From assembly GCF_000519305.1 (NCBI RefSeq), contig NZ_JAFG01000008.1, forward strand, positions 62,001 to 126,000: 64,000 bases of DNA, written 5' to 3'. Source of the stretch: Mesorhizobium ciceri WSM4083. Its GTDB lineage: Bacteria; Pseudomonadota; Alphaproteobacteria; Rhizobiales; Rhizobiaceae. Positions 8,224 through 16,667 of this stretch are shown here, piece by piece (the first letter of the stretch is position 1; the number at the start of each line of letters is the position of its first letter). Both the position numbers and the translations under genes were made by a program. Under the pieces are notes generated by a model. The model was not told the origin of the DNA and did no database searches. It was given only the letters and a program-made list of their open reading frames with translations.

Positions 8224-9624
8224 TCACGGGATCTTGCCCTCGCGCGTCAGACGCTCGATCAGGTCGATGCGCATGCCGATCCAGCGCATGAACGGGATCG
8301 CCATCGAATTGCCATAGGCCTTGTACTGCGGCCCGTCAGGACACTTTTCAGGCGGTCGACCCTTCCACGGAATGCGGCAGCGATCATCGGCGAAGCCCTG
8401 CAGGCGAGCGCATTCATGCGGCATGAGGCGGCGGACAACCGCGCCAGCGATGGCGGGTGGATGCGCCTGCGCCGAGAGCGCGTGCATTGGGTCGCCAGGC
8501 CGTGGATTGCTGCCGTTGGCTGGACTTGTGATCTGCGTCGTATAGAATGGGATCGATACCGCAGGCTGCATTGTCGTCTTTATCGGCGGCGCGCAGTGGT
8601 CGTCGATCGGCATGGATTGCGATTCCGAGGCATACCAATCGAATGCCAGCGGAATGCCGCGACCGGTCCCGTCTTCGCTTGCGTCAAACCCCTCGCCGCG
8701 CAGCGTGTGGGCGACATGCAAGCCCCTGTTGCTGTGCGCTGCACCGGTGTCGAGCGTGGCGAAAACATCATCACCGCAGGCGAGATTTTGGCCATCGAAA
8801 CCGATCAACGCGTGCGGCTTGTCCCCGCCACCCGATGACGCCCGCACAGTGTCGGCGACCTGGTCGCCTAGTTCTGCCGTTCCGCCTTCATCCCGGCCGC
8901 GGAGCGCAACGCTTCGAGCAGTTCGGGCGGCAATTCCTTGCCCCGCTTTTCGGCGCGGCGCAGGATGCCCCTGCATGCCTTCGGGCTCAAGAAGTACCGC
9001 CGCGGCACGTCGCCAGTCTCCAAGATATCCAACAACGACGACACGTCGCCGTCGCTGTGGGACGGCACGAGCGTAGCCGTCCACTCGGATATATTGAGCG
9101 TCAAGCACGCGCCACGCGATCCCGTAGGATGCAGCGCTTCCCGCAACGATGCCGGCACCGCGCCACCCCCCCCTCGGCACTTCGATTGCCCTTCCGGTGA
9201 GGAAGCCCAGAAAGTCTGCAAAGTCTCGTCCGGTGGCGCTGGAGAAGACGCCGGGCACATTTTCCCAGACGACCCAGCGGGCGCCAAGGCGCTTAGCCAG
9301 GCGGACATACTCAAGGGCAAGGTTGCCGCGCGGATCATCCAGGCCGAGACGCTTTCCGGCGACGGAGAAGGATTGGCAGGGTGTCCCGCCGACGAGTAGG
9401 TCGACAGGTCCAGCGTCGCCTGGGATGGATGTGAAATCGCCATGGTTCGGCACTCCGTTCTTGGAAAGCGGCTCGCCCGGCAGGTTCGAGCCGTAGTGAT
9501 GCGCAAGCACTGCGGACGGGAACGCCTCGATCTCGGAAAAGAATTTCGGCCGCCAGCCAAGCGGTTCCCACGCCACCGATGCCGACTCAATGCCGGAACA
9601 GACCGAGCCATAGGTCAGCGTCAC
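8224..9624 (-). CDS. C5-cytosine DNA methyltransferase
   Basis: A 466-residue enzyme that methylates cytosine C5 in DNA. The ordered motifs are clear: motif I SVCSGIESASVAW, motif IV GGTPCQSFSVAG with the catalytic Cys, motif VI WENVPGV, motif VIII PQRRRRVVVVG, then a long variable region, motif IX RRLMPHECARLQGF and motif X YKAYGNSMAIP. I chose the GTG at 9624, which overlaps the stop of the D5 helicase gene by four bases; the frame continues to an ATG at 9678. Target sequence is not predictable. No cognate restriction endonuclease is seen, so it is probably an orphan methylase protecting phage DNA. A second frame inside it is discussed in the findings. Confidence 0.95.
   Translation of the reverse strand: MTLTYGSVCSGIESASVAWEPLGWRPKFFSEIEAFPSAVLAHHYGSNLPGEPLSKNGVPNHGDFTSIPGDAGPVDLLVGGTPCQSFSVAGKRLGLDDPRGNLALEYVRLAKRLGARWVVWENVPGVFSSATGRDFADFLGFLTGRAIEVPRGGWRGAGIVAGSAASYGIAWRVLDAQYIRVDGYARAVPQRRRRVVVVGYLGDWRRAAAVLLEPEGMQGHPAPRRKAGQGIAARTARSVALRGRDEGGTAELGDQVADTVRASSGGGDKPHALIGFDGQNLACGDDVFATLDTGAAHSNRGLHVAHTLRGEGFDASEDGTGRGIPLAFDWYASESQSMPIDDHCAPPIKTTMQPAVSIPFYTTQITSPANGSNPRPGDPMHALSAQAHPPAIAGAVVRRLMPHECARLQGFADDRCRIPWKGRPPEKCPDGPQYKAYGNSMAIPFMRWIGMRIDLIERLTREGKIP
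8868..9041 (-). other. Second open frame inside the methyltransferase gene, with a recognisable motif
   Basis: In another minus-strand frame, the DNA coding for motif VIII of the methyltransferase also reads SSLLDILETGDVPRRYFLSP followed by KACRGILRRAEKRGKELPPE and ends at 8868. From memory this string resembles C-terminal parts of many annotated phage proteins. The open frame extends back to 9611, giving 247 codons. I see no independent start with a good ribosome binding site. It may be a conserved shadow of the methylase or a real overlapping product. Confidence 0.3.
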
Positions 9625-11486
9625 CGCCCGTCCTCCCCATAGCTGCCCTGCCCGTGGTCGCCGCCCTGGCTCTGCCATTCCGGCCTGATCCCGATGCCGC
9701 GATAGAAGGTTTCGCCGTGCGATCGCTGGCGCTGGAACTGCCTCATCTGCCCGTCCGGGCCTTCAAAACTGCGCTCGGCCGACTTGGCGAAGCGCTTTTC
9801 GAAGGTCGAGCGGTTGAAGGCGAAGACGCCTTCCGAAGCCGCGAATTTCTCGAAGGCGTGATAGAGGTCGATCGGCTTTTCCTTGTCGTCGGGAATGCCG
9901 GTGACATGGCAGGCCATGCGGATGAAGGTGCCGATGGCATCGCTTTCCTGGCGGTATTCGTTCGACGCCGCGCGCACGCCTTCCGGGATGTCGAGGCCGT
10001 GGTTGAGGTAGTCGACGGCGCCCTCGACCATCCAGGCGAACACCGCGCCGGCCTCGGCCCGCAGCTTGCGCGGCAGCGCCCGGTCGGTGTCGCCCTCGGC
10101 GATCTGCACCGTCCACGGCACCAAGAGCAGGCGGCGCCAGATGCCGTCCGAATCATCGTCGATGCGCGGCTTGTGGTTGCCCGACAGCACGATCTTGAAA
10201 TGCGGATCGACCTCGAAGAAATCCTTGTGCAGGCGCCGCACCGGGATCTTCTCGCCGCCGGTCAGCGTCTTGATCAGCGCGTCCTTGAGCTTGACGCCGG
10301 CCTCCGGCTCCGATGCGGCCACTAGGCGCGCGCCGGGCAGCCGCGCCAAATCGGGCGTCGCCTCGCCGCCGCCGCGCTTGTTGTCGCCGGAAAAGCTGTC
10401 GATCGACAGCGTCACCGCATAGTCGCCCATGATGAAGCAGAGCAGGTCGACGAAGGTCGACTTGCCGTTGCGGCCGGCGCCATAGAAGAACAGCATCACC
10501 TGCTCGATCGTCAGCCCGGTCAAGAGATAGCCGCAGAAGCGTTTCAGGAAGGCACGGATCGCCGCGTCGGGCTGCACCTTGATCAGGAACTTCTTGAATT
10601 CGGGCATTTCCGGCGAAGCCGGCAAGCCCGACCGGGCGTCGCGCCCGTTGGCGCGCCCCGCCGGAGCGCCCTCGGCGCGTGAGGCAGAAGGATCATCCCA
10701 GTCCGCCTCGACCATCTTGGTGATGAAATCGCCCTGCCGGTGCTCGCGCAGCCGCGCCTGCCAGCGGGTGACGATGCGCGGATCGTCAGGATCCGATTCC
10801 TCGTCCTCAACCTCGACCTGGACGAACTCGATCGTACCGGCACGGCAGTTGACGCTGTAGCGGTCGGTGTTGAGATCCCCGACCTTGCGCGCCATGTAGG
10901 GCTGGCCCTCGGCGAGCAGGTTGTTGAGTTTCGACGATCCTGCCGTCGACTTGGCATGGCGGCGGCGCGAGCCGATGCGCGCGCCCAGCTGCTCGGCGAC
11001 GCGTTTTGCGGCCTCGACCGCCATCTCGTAATCGCGCTTGCGGGCAAGTGCCGAGATGTCGGGCAGGCGCTTGCCCTTGTCGGCCTCCATGCGCGCCAGC
11101 GCGTCGAGCGCCACTTCGCCGGCGGCCATCATCGCCTGTTCATCGTCGCTCGGCTCGATGACGCCGGCTTCCTTGCGGATCGCCTCGGCGGTGCGATGCG
11201 CCAGGCGGCGGATCAGCGAGCCGTCCTCGTCTTCCTTCCATCGCTTGCCGTCGAAGACATGCCAGCCGATATGCGCCACGCAGATGGCGATGTGGCTGGC
11301 CGCACCCGCATGCTCGCTGGCGAGATCGCCAAAGCGGCGGCGCAGGCGGCGGCCGTTGCCGATGTCGGTTTCCGGCTCGGCCGCGCAGGCGGCGAGCAGA
11401 AGCTGTTCGGGCGACGGTTCCTCGCCTTCGGGCGGCGGCGGGTCATCGTCCGGCAGATCCGGTGAAAAATCGTCGTCATCCTGCAT
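9621..11486 (-). CDS. D5-family phage primase/SF3 helicase
   Basis: A 621-residue replication protein. The C-terminal half is a superfamily 3 helicase: Walker A FYGAGRNGKST (about residues 334-344), a Walker B-like region with GARLVAASEPEAGVKLKD, and motif C-type FKIVLSGNHKPRI. The middle matches the D5_N domain typical of P4-like plasmid/phage primases. The acidic, Pro-rich N-terminus lacks an obvious AEP or DnaG primase core, and a separate CHC2/Toprim protein (15364-16530) may provide primase activity. The enzyme would open the origin and unwind phage DNA. It lies 4 bases downstream of the zinc-finger gene. Confidence 0.9.
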   Translation of the reverse strand: MQDDDDFSPDLPDDDPPPPEGEEPSPEQLLLAACAAEPETDIGNGRRLRRRFGDLASEHAGAASHIAICVAHIGWHVFDGKRWKEDEDGSLIRRLAHRTAEAIRKEAGVIEPSDDEQAMMAAGEVALDALARMEADKGKRLPDISALARKRDYEMAVEAAKRVAEQLGARIGSRRRHAKSTAGSSKLNNLLAEGQPYMARKVGDLNTDRYSVNCRAGTIEFVQVEVEDEESDPDDPRIVTRWQARLREHRQGDFITKMVEADWDDPSASRAEGAPAGRANGRDARSGLPASPEMPEFKKFLIKVQPDAAIRAFLKRFCGYLLTGLTIEQVMLFFYGAGRNGKSTFVDLLCFIMGDYAVTLSIDSFSGDNKRGGGEATPDLARLPGARLVAASEPEAGVKLKDALIKTLTGGEKIPVRRLHKDFFEVDPHFKIVLSGNHKPRIDDDSDGIWRRLLLVPWTVQIAEGDTDRALPRKLRAEAGAVFAWMVEGAVDYLNHGLDIPEGVRAASNEYRQESDAIGTFIRMACHVTGIPDDKEKPIDLYHAFEKFAASEGVFAFNRSTFEKRFAKSAERSFEGPDGQMRQFQRQRSHGETFYRGIGIRPEWQSQGGDHGQGSYGEDGR

Positions 11487-11490
11487 GCTG

Positions 11491-11832
11491 TCAGGTGCCC
11501 ATCCGGCCCATGCGCACGTGCGTCGTCACGCTGCGCAGATATGGCCGTTCCTCCAGCACCGCCGCCGGCCGCCGCCATGATTGCCGGCCGGCGCGCTCGG
11601 CCTTGTCTTCAAGCCGGAAATTCGACGCCATGCGGTTGATCGCCTGGAACACCCGCAATTCCTTGGCGGTCGCGCGGTCGAAACGGTGCGCCATGTAGAG
11701 ATCGTAAAGCTCGGCACCGCGCTTCATGCGGCGGTTGTTCCAGTCCTTGCGGCATTTCGGCGTGCAGAACTCGCGGCCCGTCGCCCGCTCGAACGGCTCA
11801 CCGCATTCCAGGCAGGCGTCTAGGCGCGCCAT
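11491..11832 (-). CDS. Small zinc-ribbon phage protein
   Basis: 113 residues. The N-terminus has CLECGEPFERATGREFCTPKC, a CxxC-x12-CxxxC zinc-binding arrangement seen in small nucleic-acid-binding proteins and HNH-like scaffolds, followed by a basic helical region (KDWNNRRMKRG). No HNH catalytic residues are visible. It overlaps the adenine/cytosine-N4 methyltransferase stop by one base and is followed by the D5 helicase, so it belongs to the replication operon. Function unknown. Confidence 0.7.
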   Translation of the reverse strand: MARLDACLECGEPFERATGREFCTPKCRKDWNNRRMKRGAELYDLYMAHRFDRATAKELRVFQAINRMASNFRLEDKAERAGRQSWRRPAAVLEERPYLRSVTTHVRMGRMGT

Positions 11833-12686
11833 CAGGAAGCGGGCTCCAGTTCGTTAACCATGTCCTCGGCGGTCTCTGGCGCGTCGTCGGCCTCTTCCTC
11901 ACCCTCTCGCGGCTCCAGTGCGGTCAACGCGTCGGCCGACACCGCCGCGATTTCGCGCGTCATGTTGATGCGCGCCTGGCGGAAATACTTGTCCTTGAGC
12001 TCGAAGCCGAGGCCGCGCCGGCCCGACTGCACCGCCGCCCAGACTTCCGAGCCAATGCCGAGGAACGGCGTGAACACGATGTCGTCGGGATTGGACCACA
12101 GGTCGATGCAGCGCTCGATGACGTCGAGCTGCAGCGGCGAGATGTGGGCTTCATCGTTTCCATCCCGCGCGGTCAGGTATTGCAGGGTGCGGGTCTGGCG
12201 GATGTCCATCCACACCGGCGACGCATAGCGCTGCCAGACCTCGATCGAAAACCAGTTGCGGCTGTCATTGTCGGTGGTGAACTTGGCATAGTCCGGACCC
12301 TCACCCTCGCCGACATAGCGTTTCAGCGCGCCGCTGACCGGCTCGGGATTGTCGCCAGGCTTGCGGAAGGCGACGATGTAGTCGGCCAACCACAAGCAGG
12401 TGGTGAAGGACTCGACCATTTCGGGCCAGGCGCTGGGCATGGTGATGCGCAGCATTTCCAAGATCAGGAACTGGTAATGCTGCCAGAAGGTTTTCCCCTC
12501 GGAATTCGACAGGTCGCGATCCGAGCCGGAGAATTTGTAAAGCCCCTCGAAGGGCGGCGAATGCACGCCGAAATGCACGCTGTCACCCGGTACGGCCCGG
12601 ATCAGCTCGCAGCTGTCGCCCTGGTAGATGGCGTAGCGGTCGGTCACGTCCTGGTCGACGGCTTTTATGGCGGGGAGCTTTTTCAT
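11832..12686 (-). CDS. DNA methyltransferase, beta-class amino (N6-A or N4-C)
   Basis: 284 residues with motif IV HSPPFEGLYKF near the N-terminus and the SAM-binding motif FTPFLGIGSEVWAA near residue 215, i.e. catalytic motif before the SAM motif, the beta-class order. Such enzymes methylate exocyclic amino groups of adenine or cytosine. SPPF rather than DPPY leaves the base uncertain and argues against a close CcrM orthologue. Overlaps the upstream 115-residue gene by 4 bases. With the C5 enzyme and the GcrA homologue nearby, it could protect phage DNA or affect methylation-dependent transcription (inference). Confidence 0.88.
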   Translation of the reverse strand: MKKLPAIKAVDQDVTDRYAIYQGDSCELIRAVPGDSVHFGVHSPPFEGLYKFSGSDRDLSNSEGKTFWQHYQFLILEMLRITMPSAWPEMVESFTTCLWLADYIVAFRKPGDNPEPVSGALKRYVGEGEGPDYAKFTTDNDSRNWFSIEVWQRYASPVWMDIRQTRTLQYLTARDGNDEAHISPLQLDVIERCIDLWSNPDDIVFTPFLGIGSEVWAAVQSGRRGLGFELKDKYFRQARINMTREIAAVSADALTALEPREGEEEADDAPETAEDMVNELEPAS

Positions 12687-13030
12687 GCCGCATCCCCCGC
12701 GAGTGCCGAGACATCGAGCGGATGTGACAAGAGGATCTGATCGCTGTTTGGGCGTGCGAAAGCGACGTACTGACCTCCGGGGTAGCCGGTGACCAAAAAC
12801 GCCCTTTCGCCGGATACGGTGATTTCTTCGCCGAACCTCGGCGGTGGATCTATGCGGGCGATGGTCGAGACCTTCAGGAACTCACGGAACGAAACGTCGT
12901 AGGCGTGAGTGTACTGGCGCCAAGCTTCGGCTCTGGCCTTGGACGGCGTTGCGGCAGGGAACGCCGACACCGGGAAACCCTTGACCTTAACGTTGTACAT
13001 CTTGAGCCTGAATTGCCCTTCGTTGCTCAC
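12683..13030 (-). CDS. Hypothetical phage protein
   Basis: 115 residues, soluble, no known domain recognised. It has an N-terminal beta-type segment (FRLKMYNVKVKGFPVSAF), a helical stretch with SKARAEAWRQYTHAYD, and a C-terminal small beta domain (FGEEITVSGERAFLVTGYPGG). It overlaps both neighbours by ATGA (helicase stop at 13027, methyltransferase start at 12686), which supports it as a real gene of the replication operon. Confidence 0.65.
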   Translation of the reverse strand: MSNEGQFRLKMYNVKVKGFPVSAFPAATPSKARAEAWRQYTHAYDVSFREFLKVSTIARIDPPPRFGEEITVSGERAFLVTGYPGGQYVAFARPNSDQILLSHPLDVSALAGDAA

Positions 13031-14421
13031 GCGAACTCCTCCCAGGCTGGCAGCCGCAACTTCTGTTTCGGCTGGTAATCGTGCCGCTCCAGCGCCGCGC
13101 CGCGCACCGCGACCGACGACATATCGGCCATGTGCCGCACCATCGCCGCCGCCATGCGCTCGGCGTCGGCTTCCTTGCGGTCGAGATTGGCGATGATCGC
13201 GCCCTCGGTGTCGGCGGCGATGAAGTCGGCGGTCACTTCGCTGCCCTGGCCGAAGCGCCAGAAGCGGCGGATCGCCTGGTAGACCTGCTCGAAACTGTCG
13301 TTGAGGCCGACGAAGCCGGTGCGGTGGCAGTGCTGCCAGTTCATGCCAAAACCGCAGATCGACGGTTTCGTCACCAGCACGCGGATCTTGCCCTGGCTGA
13401 ACGCCTTCAGCTTTTCTTCCTTGTAATCGTCATGGTCGCTGCCGCGCACCTCTACGGCGCCGGGAATGGCCTTGGTCACGCCTTCGGTCTCGGCGTTGAG
13501 GTTGCCCCACCAGACGTAATGATCATCGGCCGGCGTCAGCGCCACCGCACGCGCGATGCGGTGATCGATCGTCGATTTGCGCGCGTGGTTGCGCTCCTGC
13601 AGTGTTTTCGCCTGCACCGGCAGCAGCGAGAACTGCCCGCCATCGTCCCAATGCGATCCGGTCTCGACCACATGCAGACGCTTGGTCAACGGTGGCAGTT
13701 CATAGCCGTCGTCGGAATAGCCGAGGTCGGACGGCTTGCGCAGCATCACCGCCCATGACGCCATCCAGCGCCAGAACTCGTTTTCGGCATGGCCCTTCAG
13801 CCGCCAGCTTTTCGTCTCCGACCCGTCATGGGTGAAGAAGGTCGCCAGCATCGAGAAATAGCTCATCACGCCGAGGAACTCGGCATGGCTGCCCAGCTCC
13901 ATGAAGTCATTCGGCGCCGGCGTTGCCGTGGCCGCGAGCCGGAACGGGATCGGCCTGGCGATCTCGATCAGCCGGTTGCGGTAGTGGCCATCGAAGCTTT
14001 TCAGGATTGAGCTTTCGTCGAGCGCGATGCCGCCATAGCGGGAGAGATCGAACAGGTCGAGCTTCTGGTAGTTGGTGATCGCGGTCTCGTCGACCACGCC
14101 GTCACGGGTGACGACGCGGGCCAGCAGATCGTATTTCTTCGCCTCGTCCTCATGCTGCGGCCCGACCGCCAGCGGCGCGAACAGCAACACCGGCTTGCCG
14201 GTATGGTTGGACACCACGCGCGCCCAGACCAGCTCCATCAGCGTCTTGCCGAGCCCGGTGCCGGCAAACACCGCCGCCCTGCCCCGGCGCAGCGACCAGC
14301 GCACGATGTCGCGCTGGTGCGGAAACAGGAACGCCGGCAGGTCCGGCAGATCGACCAGCCCGCTGGCAACATCGGCCACGCGCTTCTGCGCCAGGAAGTC
14401 GTGATAGGATTGCAGGGTCAT
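13027..14421 (-). CDS. SNF2/DEAD-like phage helicase
   Basis: 464 residues. Superfamily 2 motifs: a Q-like FLFPHQRDIVRWSLRRG, motif I FAGTGLGKT (53-60), motif II LDESSIL (variant of DExx), motif III ATATPAPNDFME, and C-terminal motifs V-VI around CGFGMNWQHC and QAIRRFWRFGQ. This type is common in phage replication operons and is thought to remodel or unwind DNA during replication or recombination. The ATG at 14421 overlaps the GcrA-like gene stop by four bases; an upstream extension to 14508 overlaps that gene and looks artefactual. Confidence 0.9.
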   Translation of the reverse strand: MTLQSYHDFLAQKRVADVASGLVDLPDLPAFLFPHQRDIVRWSLRRGRAAVFAGTGLGKTLMELVWARVVSNHTGKPVLLFAPLAVGPQHEDEAKKYDLLARVVTRDGVVDETAITNYQKLDLFDLSRYGGIALDESSILKSFDGHYRNRLIEIARPIPFRLAATATPAPNDFMELGSHAEFLGVMSYFSMLATFFTHDGSETKSWRLKGHAENEFWRWMASWAVMLRKPSDLGYSDDGYELPPLTKRLHVVETGSHWDDGGQFSLLPVQAKTLQERNHARKSTIDHRIARAVALTPADDHYVWWGNLNAETEGVTKAIPGAVEVRGSDHDDYKEEKLKAFSQGKIRVLVTKPSICGFGMNWQHCHRTGFVGLNDSFEQVYQAIRRFWRFGQGSEVTADFIAADTEGAIIANLDRKEADAERMAAAMVRHMADMSSVAVRGAALERHDYQPKQKLRLPAWEEFA

Positions 14422-14900
14422 GCAGGCACCCGCTCGCGCGTTGCGCTGGCAAAATGGCGCCGGCAATAGGGCACGGCGCCGGCCGCTTCCGATCGCTCGG
14501 CCCCGCACACCGGCATTTCGGGACCGTCAGAGCTGAAAGGGTCGCCGACAAAGTGCAGGCATTTCCTGGCGTTGACCGCGTCGAGGAAGCCGACCGGCAA
14601 GGTCGCCGGCAGATTCTGCGCCGGCACATACGGCTGCGGGCGCTCGAACACTGGTTTGGCAGCGACGAACGCCAGCTTCGGCGGTCTCGGCCGGCATGGC
14701 GCCGGGCGCCGCACGGGCCTGCCGTCGCCAGCCTTGATCGGCCGAACGGTGAGATGGCCGCCAGCACCGTTCAGACGCAGGATCTTGCCGATGATGGCAT
14801 TGCGGCTGCGCCCCATCTTGGTGCCAATCTGGCTGGCGGAAAGGCCCTCGCCTGTCAGTTTGCGCAAGGTGTCGATCTCGGCCTGGCTCCACTCGCTCAT
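14418..14900 (-). CDS. GcrA-family cell-cycle regulator homologue, phage-borne
   Basis: 160 residues starting at the ATG at 14900 (MSEWSQAEIDTLRKLTGEGL, then SASQIGTKMGRSRNAIIGKI), which is the helix-turn-helix of GcrA. The C-terminus keeps the GcrA-type Cys/His end: KCLHFVGDP ... VCGAERSE ... PYCRRHFASA. In Caulobacter and relatives GcrA joins the sigma-70 holoenzyme and activates promoters carrying CcrM-methylated GANTC sites. Host GcrA is about 170 residues, so this copy is near full length. It overlaps both neighbours by ATGA in the phage replication operon. A longer open frame to 15458 is spurious. It could redirect host polymerase or read methylation state for late transcription (inference). 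Confidence 0.87.
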   Translation of the reverse strand: MSEWSQAEIDTLRKLTGEGLSASQIGTKMGRSRNAIIGKILRLNGAGGHLTVRPIKAGDGRPVRRPAPCRPRPPKLAFVAAKPVFERPQPYVPAQNLPATLPVGFLDAVNARKCLHFVGDPFSSDGPEMPVCGAERSEAAGAVPYCRRHFASATRERVPA

Positions 14901-15367
14901 TGTTCGTCCCCTATCGAAAAGACATGGAAGATTGCCGGTGTGCGGTGGCTGGCGGGCCTGACTTCCTTGATCAGCCCGCGGCGCATCAGCTTGTGCTGGA
15001 ATGTCTTGACCGAGGCCGGCGCCACACCGGCGACGTCGGCCAGTGACAGCATCGACATCTGCACGTTGCCGTTGCCGTCCTTGGCGTGATCCATCGCCCG
15101 GTAAAGGCGCAAGACGGTGACCGTGATGCCGACGCTTTTGGCGACGTCGAAATCGCGCGTGCAGTTGGTGGTCGACGGCGGTGCCGACTGATCGACCGGC
15201 GGCGCTGCCAAAATGCCCTCGAAATGCTTCTGCACGAAGCTGGTCGGGCTCATGCCGGCAGACTTCGCCGCCTTCTCGATGGCCGCATTGGTCGGCCGGT
15301 CGCACTTGACCGAGAAGCGATACCAGATGCCGGTCGGCTCCGGCAGATGCAGGGCGTCGCCCCTCAT
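14897..15367 (-). CDS. Winged-helix phage protein, putative regulator
   Basis: 156 residues. The N-terminal part contains FSVKCDRPTNAAIEKAAKSA followed by MSPTSFVQKH, which resembles a ribbon-helix-helix or short helical DNA-binding segment. The C-terminal 60 residues read as a winged helix: SLADVAGVAPASVKTFQHKLM then RRGLIKEVR. No family name can be given. Coupled by ATGA overlaps to the primase gene upstream and the GcrA-like gene downstream. Confidence 0.65.
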   Translation of the reverse strand: MRGDALHLPEPTGIWYRFSVKCDRPTNAAIEKAAKSAGMSPTSFVQKHFEGILAAPPVDQSAPPSTTNCTRDFDVAKSVGITVTVLRLYRAMDHAKDGNGNVQMSMLSLADVAGVAPASVKTFQHKLMRRGLIKEVRPASHRTPAIFHVFSIGDEQ

Positions 15368-16530
15368 GCCACTGCCCTCGCCCTGGTTTGCGCCGCCCGT
15401 TCCCGCAACACGTCGTTGAAGTCCTGCCCGTCCGGCGCCCAGTCGATCCCGGCGTCATGACCGGTCAATTCGAAGCGGTTGCGGGCGCGCATCATGGCGG
15501 CCTGCGTGGTGAAGCGGTCGCTGTCGCCGTCGCCGAGCAGGATCAGACGCTCGAAATCGTCGGCCGGGATCTGCAGGCAGTCGGTGTCGGAAAGGTCCGG
15601 CTCATGGCCGCCGACCTTCTGCCTCCGCTTGCGGCCGATCCGGTCGGTCATCGTCAGCGAGGGATGCGGGATCTGTTCGGCCGCCTTGCCGGCAATGTTG
15701 CCGATGTTCAATCCACACCAGAGCGCGCAGTCGCCATGTTGGGAGCGGTGGAGCGACGCCCATGACAGCACCGTCTCGATACCCTCGCCGAGCACGCAAC
15801 CGCCACCGGGCTGGCCGTCGAACAGCACGATCTTGCCGCCCTTTTGCGACCCCTCGACCTTCTTGGCATCGAGCAGGTCGCCGGTCGCGGGATCCGATAT
15901 CGCCGCCTTGCCATTCGGCCGCGACAGGTCGATCCAGGTGCGATGCACGCCGATGAAATGGCCGTCAGGTCCGGTGATCGCCGCCAGCATCGCCGGTCCG
16001 CTGTGGATCACCTTGAACTCGTCGCCGGCCTTGCTGCGGTGCCAGTAGGCAAGGCTCGACACTTCGCGCAGCGCCTTGATGCGCCATGCGGGGAAAGCGA
16101 TGGCACGCAGCGCAAAATAGTCGCGCAGCCAGTGGCCGCCACGCTCCGGCTCGATCGGCGCGGCGTTCTGCCAGATCTTCCAGGCCCGGCGCCGCGCCTT
16201 TTCGCGCCATTCTTGTCTGTCGTCGTCGCTCTGCGCCGGCGCCCGTTTGGCGGCCGCGATCGGCTTTTCGCCGGTCAGCTGCTCGATCGCCTCGGCAAAG
16301 CTGCATTGATGCACATGCTGCACCAGCGCGATCGGATCGCCGCCGGCGCCGGAGGCGCGGCACAGGAAGACGTTCTTGCCCTTGTCCAGCGAAAACCGGT
16401 CGCGCCCGCCGCAGCACGGGCACGGCACGCCGCGCTCGTCGATCTTGCAACCCTCCGCCGCCCCAAGCGCCAGCGCCACGTCGACGATCGACATGTCACG
16501 CGCGCGGGAGACGATCTCGGCGGGGATCAT
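15364..16530 (-). CDS. CHC2 zinc-finger / Toprim primase-like protein
   Basis: 388 residues from the ATG at 16530, which overlaps the stop of the preceding small gene by four bases. The N-terminus has a DnaG-type zinc motif CPCCGGRDRFSLDKGKNVFLC and the adjacent AIEQLTGEKP. The middle is the helical region typical of phage primase-helicase-like proteins, with HRTWIDLSRPNGKA, and the C-terminus has a Toprim-like LILLGDGDSDRFT. It should synthesise primers for phage replication, with the D5 helicase as partner. A longer frame to 16599 lacks support. Confidence 0.88.
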   Translation of the reverse strand: MIPAEIVSRARDMSIVDVALALGAAEGCKIDERGVPCPCCGGRDRFSLDKGKNVFLCRASGAGGDPIALVQHVHQCSFAEAIEQLTGEKPIAAAKRAPAQSDDDRQEWREKARRRAWKIWQNAAPIEPERGGHWLRDYFALRAIAFPAWRIKALREVSSLAYWHRSKAGDEFKVIHSGPAMLAAITGPDGHFIGVHRTWIDLSRPNGKAAISDPATGDLLDAKKVEGSQKGGKIVLFDGQPGGGCVLGEGIETVLSWASLHRSQHGDCALWCGLNIGNIAGKAAEQIPHPSLTMTDRIGRKRRQKVGGHEPDLSDTDCLQIPADDFERLILLGDGDSDRFTTQAAMMRARNRFELTGHDAGIDWAPDGQDFNDVLRERAAQTRARAVA

Positions 16531-16667
16531 TGCTTCGTCCCCGGAAAGCGCATCTGCAGGCCAAGCCGGATATCGCCTGTCACCGAATCCAGTCCGCAAT
16601 TGGCGTCATCGAGATCCATGGCAAGATCCGCAATCATGTTCATGACGACGGTTTCGAGCGCAGCCAT
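16527..16667 (-). CDS. Small phage protein (46 residues)
   Basis: Starts at the ATG at 16667 inside the end of the exported-protein gene and ends with an ATGA overlap on the primase start, the coupling seen throughout this operon. The sequence (MAALETVVMNMIADLAMDLD...) is acidic and amphipathic. No family known. Kept because of the coupling; the longer frame to 17012 is a shadow of the two genes upstream. Confidence 0.45.
   Translation of the reverse strand: MAALETVVMNMIADLAMDLDDANCGLDSVTGDIRLGLQMRFPGTKQ

Noticed and set aside
11832..12686. CcrM orthologue
   Set aside because: The motif is SPPF rather than DPPY and the protein is much shorter than CcrM without its C-terminal domain, so GANTC specificity cannot be claimed.
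14418..15458. 346-codon frame including the GcrA-like protein
   Set aside because: The first 186 codons are a shadow of the winged-helix gene; the true start is the ATG at 14900.
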